Assembly: GCA_023461275.1 (NCBI GenBank)
Contig: JAEYMI010000043.1
Span: forward strand, 1-64,000
Direction: 5' to 3'
Length of the DNA stretch: 64,000 nucleotides
DNA from: Actinomycetes bacterium
GTDB taxonomy: Bacteria; Actinomycetota; Actinomycetes; Mycobacteriales; Mycobacteriaceae
The position numbers and the translations under genes are program-made. This document shows, in pieces, positions 57,472 through 64,000 of this stretch (positions within the stretch are counted from its first letter, which is position 1; every line of letters starts with the position of its first letter). A model generated the notes under the pieces. It was not told the origin of the DNA. It saw only the letters and a program-made list of their open reading frames with translations, and did no database searches.

Positions 57472-59478
57472 TCAGCGGCCGGCCGCGGCCACCCGGGCCT
57501 GGATCGCGTTGACGAACACCGACTGGATGTCGGCGGCCGTGGTCGCGACGTAGGTGGTGCCGCCGGTGGCGTCGGCGATCTGCTTGAGCGCGTCGCGGTC
57601 GGCGTCGTCGGAGATGCCGATGGTGAGCACCAGCACCGGACGGGCCGGATCCTCGAGTTGCTTGAGCTGAGAGATCAACGCGGGCAACGTAATACTGTTC
57701 GGGTCTTCGTTCTGGCCGTCGGTCATCACGATCACACTGTTGGAGTAGTTCGGATCGTAGGTGTCCTGCACCCGCTTGAATGCCGCGAGCACCGAATCGT
57801 AGAGGCCGGTACCACCACCGATCAACGTCGCGAATCCACGACGAATCGTCGCCGCCAGCTCGTCGCGATGGTCGCCGCCGTTGGCCGCGGGCGCGTCCAG
57901 GCGCCGGATCGGCGCCATGTCGACCCAGTCCTGGCCCGGTCCGCCCTTGTCGATACCGAATGCCCAGCCACCGATCTCGGTGTTGTTGGGGAACAGTTTG
58001 AGGCCCTGAACGGACGCGTCGACCAACAGCGACCCGCGCGTGGAATCACCGGCCGGATCGTTCATCGACCCCGACACGTCCTCGAGGACCAGCGTCCGGA
58101 TCGGGACGCCGAGCACCTGCCACTGCCGCAGCGCCTTGTCGACGGCATTGGGGTCCTTGAGCGTCAGTGCGGTGACCTTGTCCCCCACGCCGGTTCCGTC
58201 GGCAGCGCGGTAACCCGCGTCGGTGAGTGCCTTGCGGCCCTGCTCGGAGTTGATGGCGGCCACCAACGCATCACCGGCCTGCTTCGTGGTGTCGGCCCGC
58301 GCCGCCGGTGCCGTCGACAGCAGCGGGTAATCCAGCATCACGGTGCCGTCCGACGGCATCTTCGCCTTGAGCTGTGTTCCCGGATGGGTACGGGCGAACA
58401 GCATGTACTGCTGTTCGGTGGTGACCACCGGCACCGTCGAGGAGTTGGCCAGGTTCAGGCGGGTGCCCTCGTTGTCGTTGGCCAGACGGGCGTTGTTCTG
58501 CTGCACCGCGAGGATGGTCATCGCCTCGGTGAGGTCTTCGCTCTTGAGCTTGCCTGCGTCGACCTCGGCGAGCGCTCCGACGATCGGCGCGTCGCCGGTA
58601 CTGGTGTCCAGTGGGCTACCCGAACGCAGGTCCGGAAGCTTCATCACCTCACTCCAGGAGGTCAGCTCGGGTACCTGCTTGCCGACCACCACCGTCGGCG
58701 ACGACGCCACCGACGGCGACACCATCACGACGTCTCGTCGAACCTGGTTGAAGACACGACGAGCCTGTGTCGCCGAATCGGCCAACCACAGGTCGGGGGA
58801 CTTGTCACCGCTGGTCAGCAAGCCGGGAACCGCGGCACCCGGAACACCGCTGATGCCGAAGTCGAAGCATGAATCCGTCGACGCCTGCTGGGCGATGGTC
58901 CGCAGCGGACCGGTCATGGCCTGATCCGAACCGATGGTGATGGCGGTGCGTTCGGAGCAACCACCGGCCATCGAACGCCAGATCAGGAACCCCGACACCA
59001 GTGCGGCGACGAGGACGAGAGCGATCAGGATCCACAGCCAGGCGCTGCGCCGGCCGTGGGATGCCTTGCGATGCTGGAAGCCGAAGCCGTCGGAGTGTTC
59101 GGCGGTGGTGACCGTCCGGTTGGGACCAGTGGTGACAGCTACGCCGCCTCTCGACGTGCCACCGCGGGGCGTCGAACCAAAGGTTGCCGACCCGCGGGAC
59201 TCGTCACCCGGGGATACTGCGCTTCTCGATACAGCGGTGTAGGGCGAATCACTGTGGGAAACGTCGCCGGCGGCACTGCTCCGAGATGCGCCACTCGGGG
59301 TCACGTTGCTCGGCGAGACGTTGTTTGACGACACATTGCTTGACGAGACGTTGTTTGACGACACACTGCTTGACGACACACTGCTTGACGACGCACCGTC
59401 CGATGGCACCCGACCCGACGGTGACGGATCGCGTGAATCTCCGTCGAGCGGACCCGGCCCAGACCTGTGTCGTCCCAT
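57472..59478 (-). CDS. Membrane-anchored solute-binding domain fused to a VWA domain
   Basis: 668 residues. Residues 1-130 are Ser/Asn/Val/Pro-rich with VSSSN-type repeats, then a basic stretch (RKASHGRRSAW) and a membrane helix AWLWILIALVLVAALVSGFL near 150. The external part first resembles an extracellular substrate-binding domain (ITIGSDQAMTGPLRTIAQQ, VVVGKQVPELTSWSEVMKLP), then a VWA domain with MIDAS EDVSGSMND and GGGTGLYDSV. VWA domains bind proteins through a metal ion, so this may sense or gather a ligand and present it to a partner. Function unknown. Confidence 0.83.
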   Translation of the reverse strand: MGRHRSGPGPLDGDSRDPSPSGRVPSDGASSSSVSSSSVSSNNVSSSNVSSNNVSPSNVTPSGASRSSAAGDVSHSDSPYTAVSRSAVSPGDESRGSATFGSTPRGGTSRGGVAVTTGPNRTVTTAEHSDGFGFQHRKASHGRRSAWLWILIALVLVAALVSGFLIWRSMAGGCSERTAITIGSDQAMTGPLRTIAQQASTDSCFDFGISGVPGAAVPGLLTSGDKSPDLWLADSATQARRVFNQVRRDVVMVSPSVASSPTVVVGKQVPELTSWSEVMKLPDLRSGSPLDTSTGDAPIVGALAEVDAGKLKSEDLTEAMTILAVQQNNARLANDNEGTRLNLANSSTVPVVTTEQQYMLFARTHPGTQLKAKMPSDGTVMLDYPLLSTAPAARADTTKQAGDALVAAINSEQGRKALTDAGYRAADGTGVGDKVTALTLKDPNAVDKALRQWQVLGVPIRTLVLEDVSGSMNDPAGDSTRGSLLVDASVQGLKLFPNNTEIGGWAFGIDKGGPGQDWVDMAPIRRLDAPAANGGDHRDELAATIRRGFATLIGGGTGLYDSVLAAFKRVQDTYDPNYSNSVIVMTDGQNEDPNSITLPALISQLKQLEDPARPVLVLTIGISDDADRDALKQIADATGGTTYVATTAADIQSVFVNAIQARVAAAGR
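59296..59400 (-). repeat. 15-bp tandem repeat array in the VWA-fusion gene
   Basis: Six to seven units alternating TTGACGACACACTGC-like and TTGACGAGACGTTG-like forms, about 105 bases. On the coding strand they give the SSSNV/SSNNV repeats at the N-terminus. Confidence 0.85.
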
Positions 59479-59561
59479 ATTCTCAACTACCCCCAGCAGT
59501 ATTGTCGGCCGTCGATATCGGCCTCGTAGACGCTCATCGGCTTCGATGAAGCACGATCAGG

Positions 59562-59999
59562 TCAGCCGAAGACCTCGCGAAATGTTGCGAGCGACTTCCG
59601 CAGATCACCGGACACGGCCATCGCGGCAGCTTTGCCGGCCGGTCCAATCAAGGGCAATCCCCCCAGATCCACAGTGAAGGTTACTTTCGATCCGGTCTCG
59701 ATGGGAGAAATCTCGAGGTCTAATTTAGCTTTGACGCCGCCCTTGCCGTTTCCTTTGAGCTGCACACGGGACGTCGGTTCGTAGGTATCGATCACCCAGT
59801 CGAAACGGATGCGGGTGCCCTTGACCTTCACGATCGACGACACTTTGGTGCCTTTACGCAGCTCACCGGCACCGGGAACAGGGCTGCGCCATGCGTCGTG
59901 AAGCGCCAGCCATTCCTCATAGCGGGACAGATCCGAGGCGGCCGCCCAGGTATCGTCCGGGGACAGATCGACCTCGATGGAGTCACTCGTTTTGGCCAT
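59562..59999 (-). CDS. SRPBCC protein, Rv0910-family toxin
   Basis: 145 residues. A START/polyketide-cyclase-like fold. MAKTSDSIEVDLSPDDTWAA, SDLSRYEEWLALHDAWRSP, LKGNGKGGVKAKLDLEISP and FTVDLGGLPLIGPAG match the type II Rv0910 toxin of M. tuberculosis as I recall it. In that species the antitoxin Rv0909 lies directly beside it; here the antitoxin-like gene (60709) is separated by mpg in the opposite orientation. The ATG shares the bases CATG with the divergent mpg start. Confidence 0.82.
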   Translation of the reverse strand: MAKTSDSIEVDLSPDDTWAAASDLSRYEEWLALHDAWRSPVPGAGELRKGTKVSSIVKVKGTRIRFDWVIDTYEPTSRVQLKGNGKGGVKAKLDLEISPIETGSKVTFTVDLGGLPLIGPAGKAAAMAVSGDLRKSLATFREVFG

Positions 60000-60615
60000 G
60001 GATCAGGAGAATAGCGTCTGCGATTCGGCGCGCCGACTGCTGGGCGCGTTATTGATCTCCCACGGCGTAACGGCGCGGATCACCGAGGTCGAAGCGTATG
60101 CCGGACCCGACGATCCGGCGTCGCATGCCTTTCGGCGAACGCCACGGTCGGAGATCATGTATGGACCGCCCGGCCGCCTCTACGTCTATCGGATTCACGG
60201 ACATCATTGCGCCAATGTGGTCACCGGTCCCGCGGGTGAGGGCAGTGCGGTGCTGCTGCGGGCCGCGCGCATCGTCGACGGCGCCGAGGCGGCCCGCGCG
60301 CGACGTGGTGAGCGTCGAACCGGGTTCATCGACGACGCGGCATTGGCTCGTGGCCCTGGAAACCTTTGTCGCGCACTGGGTATCACGATGGCCGACCTCG
60401 ATACCGCACTCGAGGAACCCAGCGCAGGCCAGGTTCGGCTGGGTGATCCGACGACCCGCGATCCGACGCCGCCCGGCGTGATCGGCGCCGGCCCGCGCGT
60501 CGGGGTTCGTCAGGCCGCCGACGTCGCGTGGCGATTCTGGATCACCGACGACCCGACCGTCTCGGCGTACCGCCGGCATCCAAAGGCCCAACCAACAGTA
60601 GGGCCCAACCAATGA
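59998..60615 (+). CDS. mpg: 3-methyladenine DNA glycosylase (AAG family)
   Basis: 205 residues. AAG/MPG fold: ARRLLGALLISHGVTARITE, EVEAYAGPDDPASHAFRRTP, MYGPPGRLYVYRIHGHHCAN (Tyr flipping pocket), LARGPGNLCRALGI. It excises alkylated adenines and hypoxanthine. ATG 59998 overlaps the divergent toxin start; an ATG at 59977 would overlap more deeply into the toxin gene. It ends 14 bases before a 22-bp perfect-stem hairpin. Confidence 0.93.
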   Translation: MDQENSVCDSARRLLGALLISHGVTARITEVEAYAGPDDPASHAFRRTPRSEIMYGPPGRLYVYRIHGHHCANVVTGPAGEGSAVLLRAARIVDGAEAARARRGERRTGFIDDAALARGPGNLCRALGITMADLDTALEEPSAGQVRLGDPTTRDPTPPGVIGAGPRVGVRQAADVAWRFWITDDPTVSAYRRHPKAQPTVGPNQ

Positions 60616-60628
60616 CAGGCCCACAACT

Positions 60629-60675
60629 CACACCAGGGCCGCCCGTCGAATCTTTCGACGGGCGGCCCTGGTGTG
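60629..60675. terminator. Bidirectional terminator, 22-bp perfect stem
   Basis: Left arm 60629-60650 (CACACCAGGGCC...) pairs fully with 60654-60675; loop TCT. It separates the converging mpg and antitoxin genes. Confidence 0.88.
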
Positions 60676-60708
60676 AAGAAATGTGGTGTCGCTGATTCCT
60701 TTTGGGAA

Positions 60709-60933
60709 TCAGGCGGTCGGCGGCTGCGGAGCCTCCGGTTCGGCCGGCGGTGCCTGCTCAGGTGCCTTCTCCTCGGCTCCGACGGTCTTGCGGACCGCGT
60801 CCTGCGCCTTGTCGACCTGCGAGGCGTACTTGCCGCCGGTCGCCTTGTCGATGGCGTCGCCGCCCTTTTCGATCAGATCCGGGTTGCCCTTCAGGGCCTC
60901 CTTGGCCTTGTCGACGATGTCCTTGAGTCCCAT
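60709..60933 (-). CDS. Rv0909-like antitoxin (MT0933 antitoxin family)
   Basis: 74 residues. MGLKDIVDKAKEALKGNPDL, KGGDAIDKATGGKYASQVDK and a Pro/Ala/Glu tail match the small helical family. GGGAG precedes ATG 60933. The likely partner toxin is at 59562-59999. Next to ctpE as in M. tuberculosis. Confidence 0.85.
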   Translation of the reverse strand: MGLKDIVDKAKEALKGNPDLIEKGGDAIDKATGGKYASQVDKAQDAVRKTVGAEEKAPEQAPPAEPEAPQPPTA

Positions 60934-61008
60934 GACGTCTCCCAACGTTCGTGCCAGACGCTCTGACGAGGGTCAATTCTAGTGACGCAATCAGCGAATC
61001 GGGCCATT

Positions 61009-63528
61009 TCACGCAGGTGGCGTCGAAGGCACCTGGTGATCGTGCTCACCGTCGAAATGCCCACGACCTGCGGCCTCCCGCTGGGCGAGGAACCGCGGTA
61101 TCACCCGTGACACCACCTCGACACCGGCGATACCGACGGCCGCGGAGACGGCAGCGACCGACATCATCGCCATGTTGGAGGAGTCCAGCTTGAACAGGTG
61201 CTGCGTCCACGGCCAGGTGAAGATCAGCACGTAGGCGGCGACCGAGACGCCGATCAGGACCACCTTCCACCAGGTGTACGGACGGGCGACGACGGCCAGC
61301 ACGTACAACGCCACGGCGATCAGTGTCACCAGAGTCGCGGTGGCGGCCTGGGTCTGCGCCGGAGTCAGGTCGGCTGCGGCTTTCGATCCCAGGTCGACGC
61401 CCTGCCCGCCCGGGTTGACGATCACGTAGGTGACGAACGCGGCCAGGCCGACGATGATCCCGTTGGGTACCGCTTGGGCCAGCACACGCCGGACGAAGCC
61501 GGGTCGGGCACGTTCGTTGTTCGGTGCCAACGAGAGCACGAAGGCCGGGATACCGATGGTGAACCACGCCGAGATGGTGACGTGGATCGGCTGGAACGGG
61601 TAGCTGATCGATCCGGTGCCGAAGGCTGCTCCGGCAAGCCCGCCGATGCCGACGAACAACGCCAGCAGCACCGCGTACACCGTCTTGGTGAGGAACAGGT
61701 TCGAGACGCGTTCGATGTTGCCGATCACGCGTCGACCTTCACCCACCACGTACGGCAGGGTGGCGAACTTGTTGTCCAACAACACGATCTGCGCCACCGA
61801 GCGTGCCGCGGAACTTCCCGATCCCATCGCGACACCGATGTCGGCGTCCTTGAGGGCGAGGACGTCGTTGACGCCGTCACCCGTCATGGCGACCGTGTCG
61901 CCGCGTGATTGCAGCGCCTTGACCATCGACCGTTTCTGGTCGGGGCGCACACGCCCGAAGGTGATGCCGTCGGCGACCACCTCGCCGAGTTCGTCATTGT
62001 CGGTCGGCAGCGTTCGCGCGTCGACGGAGGTGTCCGGCGATCCGAGTCCCAGTGACGCCGCGACCGCCCCCACCGAGCGGGCGTTGTCACCGGAGATCAC
62101 CTTCACCTCGACATGCTGGGATGCGAAGTACTCCAACGTATCCCGGGCGTCGGGGCGGACCCGCTGCTCGAGCACCACCAGCGCGACCGGCGTGGTGGTG
62201 CCGGGTGCGACCGCACCGTCGTCCGGCTCGGTGTCGACGGCCACATCGGTGCGCGCCAACAGCAGGACCCGCAGCCCGGTCTCACCGAGTTCTGTTGCCT
62301 GCCCGGCTATCTCGCTGTCGGGGTCGAGCAGCACGTCAGGTGCGCCGATGATCCAGTTGCCCTGCGACGACCCGGCGTCGTCGACGAAGGACATGCCGCT
62401 CCACTTCTTGGCGGAGGTGAAGGGTTCCAGCGAGCTGACCTTCCACGACGGCGGATTGGGGTAGGCCTCGGCGATCGCCTGCACGCTGGCATTGGGGCTG
62501 TGATCGTTGGCGGCCAGCGCGGCGAGCACCTCGGCGACCTGCTCGGTGGTGAGCGAGGCCTCCTCGGGCTTCACCTCCGACAAGCGCATCCCGTTTTCGG
62601 TGAGCGTGCCGGTCTTGTCCGCGCACACCACGTTGACCCGCGCGAGACCCTCGATGGCGGGTAGCTCGTTGACCAGGCACTGCCGCTGTCCCAGGCGCAC
62701 CACTCCGACCGCGAAGGCGATCGAGGTCATCAGCACCAGCCCCTCGGGGACCATCGGAACCAGCGCGGCGACCATGCCGAGCAGCGACGCGTCGAGGCCG
62801 TTCTTACTGATGAACAGCTGATTGACGATGGTCAGGATGCCGGCCGGGATGAGCAGCCAGGTGATCACCTTGAGGATCTGGTCGATGCCGGAGCGCAGTT
62901 CGGAGGCCACCAGGGTGAACTTCGACGCCTCTGCGGCGACCTGCGCGGCGTAGGCGTCGGCACCGACCTTGGTGGCCCGGTAGGCGCCGGAACCGGCGAC
63001 CACGAAACTGCCGGAGAGGATCTTGTCGCCTGCCGCCTTGTCGACCGGGTCGGCCTCGCCGGTCAGCAGCGATTCGTCGACGTCGAGGGCCAGCGATTCC
63101 ACCACCTCACCGTCGACGACGATCTGATCGCCGGCACCGATCTCGATGATGTCGTCGAGAACCACCTCGCCGGGTGCGATCTCGAGCGATTTTCCATCGC
63201 GACGCACCTTCGGCTTGGTCTGGCCGACGATGGCAAGCCGGTCGAGGGTCCGTTTGGCACGGATCTCCTGGATGATGCCGATACCGCTGTTGGCCACGAT
63301 GAGCAGCCCGAACAGCCCGTTGATGAACGAGCCGGTGAAGGCGACGATGGCGAACAACACGCCGAGCAGCGCGTTGATGCGGGTGAAGACGTTGGCGCGG
63401 ATGATGTCGCCGACGGTCCTCCCCGACCGCGACGGCATGGTGTTGACCCGCCCGTCGGCCACCCGCTGGGCGACCTCGGCGCTGGTCAGGCCGGGGTTCT
63501 CGCCGGCGTGAGTCGATGCCTGGGTCAC
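61009..63528 (-). CDS. ctpE: CtpE-like P-type cation ATPase
   Basis: 839 residues. P-type ATPase: TGEADPVDK actuator loop, DKTGTLT with the phosphorylated Asp, TGDGVNDVLALKDADIGVAMG hinge split in the P-domain, about eight to ten membrane spans, MVPEGLVLMTSIAFAVGVVR (PEGL motif). In M. tuberculosis CtpE is a calcium-transporting, cell-surface integrity ATPase, encoded next to Rv0909-Rv0910 as here. GTG 63528 has GGGGA upstream. Confidence 0.93.
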   Translation of the reverse strand: MTQASTHAGENPGLTSAEVAQRVADGRVNTMPSRSGRTVGDIIRANVFTRINALLGVLFAIVAFTGSFINGLFGLLIVANSGIGIIQEIRAKRTLDRLAIVGQTKPKVRRDGKSLEIAPGEVVLDDIIEIGAGDQIVVDGEVVESLALDVDESLLTGEADPVDKAAGDKILSGSFVVAGSGAYRATKVGADAYAAQVAAEASKFTLVASELRSGIDQILKVITWLLIPAGILTIVNQLFISKNGLDASLLGMVAALVPMVPEGLVLMTSIAFAVGVVRLGQRQCLVNELPAIEGLARVNVVCADKTGTLTENGMRLSEVKPEEASLTTEQVAEVLAALAANDHSPNASVQAIAEAYPNPPSWKVSSLEPFTSAKKWSGMSFVDDAGSSQGNWIIGAPDVLLDPDSEIAGQATELGETGLRVLLLARTDVAVDTEPDDGAVAPGTTTPVALVVLEQRVRPDARDTLEYFASQHVEVKVISGDNARSVGAVAASLGLGSPDTSVDARTLPTDNDELGEVVADGITFGRVRPDQKRSMVKALQSRGDTVAMTGDGVNDVLALKDADIGVAMGSGSSAARSVAQIVLLDNKFATLPYVVGEGRRVIGNIERVSNLFLTKTVYAVLLALFVGIGGLAGAAFGTGSISYPFQPIHVTISAWFTIGIPAFVLSLAPNNERARPGFVRRVLAQAVPNGIIVGLAAFVTYVIVNPGGQGVDLGSKAAADLTPAQTQAATATLVTLIAVALYVLAVVARPYTWWKVVLIGVSVAAYVLIFTWPWTQHLFKLDSSNMAMMSVAAVSAAVGIAGVEVVSRVIPRFLAQREAAGRGHFDGEHDHQVPSTPPA

Positions 63529-63568
63529 CGGCGTTCCCCGCCGATGGCGTTGCGCGTGCCGACACCGC

Positions 63569-64000
63569 TCATGCCGAGACCTGCCACCAGTCGGGATCGG
63601 TCAGGCCCGAGCCGGTCCGGTTGGTGAGGTCGATGAATCCGCCCGGCGGCGGAACGACGACGGTGGTCGCGTTCGCCTCGGCGTACGGCAGGAGGCGCTC
63701 GATGGGGTCGGCCCACCGATGCCGCGCCAGGTTGAAGGTGCCCCAGTGGATCGGCAGCATCACCGCGTCGCGGTGCGCGTCGCCCGAGAGCATCCGGTGG
63801 ATGGTGACCGCTTCCTCCGGGTTGACGTGGACTTCCGGCCAGACCGGGTCGTAGGCACCGACCGCGACCAGGGTGAGATCGAAAGGCCCGTAGCGATGAC
63901 CGACCTCCTCGAACTTCTCCGAGAAGCCGGTGTCGCCGGAGAAGAAGAACCTGTGTCGAGGCCCGAGCACCGACCAACTCGCCCATTGAGTGAGGTTGCG
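63569..64000 (-). CDS. MBL-fold metallo-hydrolase, 5' end cut off by the window
   Basis: The frame stays open to the right edge, giving 144 codons of C-terminal part. SVLGPRHRFFFSGDTGFSEK, FDLTLVAVGAYDP, MLPIHWGTFNLARHRWADPI match the NAPE-PLD-like/Rv0906 group of MBL hydrolases (late His metal ligand in PIHWGTF). It precedes ctpE as Rv0906 does in M. tuberculosis. The first metal motif HxHxDH must lie outside the window. Confidence 0.87.
   Translation of the reverse strand, partial: RNLTQWASWSVLGPRHRFFFSGDTGFSEKFEEVGHRYGPFDLTLVAVGAYDPVWPEVHVNPEEAVTIHRMLSGDAHRDAVMLPIHWGTFNLARHRWADPIERLLPYAEANATTVVVPPPGGFIDLTNRTGSGLTDPDWWQVSA

Overview
The window is GC-rich, densely packed actinobacterial chromosome, most likely from Gordonia or a close relative in the Mycobacteriales. 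The evidence is an NDMA-dependent methanol dehydrogenase, an LGFP-repeat surface protein, an actinobacterial ben/cat cluster and, at the right edge, a block in the same order as M. tuberculosis Rv0906-Rv0908-Rv0909-Rv0910. There is no phage, integrase, insertion sequence, CRISPR array or rRNA. One tRNA gene, tRNA-Arg(CCU), is present. The genus is an inference, not something read directly.

Layout. 1-3.7 kb: truncated cobF, an SDR, a membrane-anchored LGFP-repeat protein, the tRNA and a repeat-bearing intergenic stretch. 3.7-9.7 kb: aldehyde and acyl-CoA dehydrogenases divergent from an MpaB-family oxygenase and an acyl-CoA synthetase, then an FKBP lipoprotein. 9.7-13.8 kb: methanol dehydrogenase with MoxR ATPase and VWA protein. 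14-20 kb: MarR/FUSC exporter pair, type III glutamine synthetase, PucR regulator. 20-21.7 kb: XRE-ImmA protein with an uncharacterised partner. 21.7-29.7 kb: an organophosphonate (probably 2-aminoethylphosphonate) locus with a PhnF-like repressor, twin operators, catabolic enzymes and an ABC importer. 29.7-32.4 kb: proline catabolism. 32.5-41.8 kb: an iron/metal island (two-component system, efeB-efeU-efeO, FetB-like permease, PAP2, COG4705-like membrane protein, DtxR regulator). 41.8-54.2 kb: catechol and benzoate degradation (AAA+ ATPase, catA, catC, catB, LysR regulator; benA, benB, benC-FCD-benD fusion, LAL/LuxR regulator). 54.4-57.4 kb: a flavin electron-transfer module (NqrB/RnfD-ferredoxin reductase fusion, ApbE, FMN-binding lipoprotein). 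57.5-64 kb: VWA/solute-binding fusion, Rv0910-like toxin, mpg, Rv0909-like antitoxin, CtpE-like P-type ATPase, truncated MBL-fold hydrolase.

The most interesting points are these. A direct-repeat motif (CTCAG and variants, about one helical turn apart) lies before the response regulator, efeB, PAP2 and DtxR genes, suggesting a local metal/envelope regulon. BenC, a GntR-type FCD sensor domain and BenD are fused in one 863-residue protein. The XRE-ImmA/unknown bicistron has the form of a toxin-antitoxin or defence pair. An AAA+ ATPase is coupled to catA. A toxin-antitoxin pair is split by a DNA glycosylase gene whose start codon overlaps that of the divergent toxin gene. Some starts were moved from the longest ORF on ribosome-site, overlap or hairpin evidence, as noted per entry.
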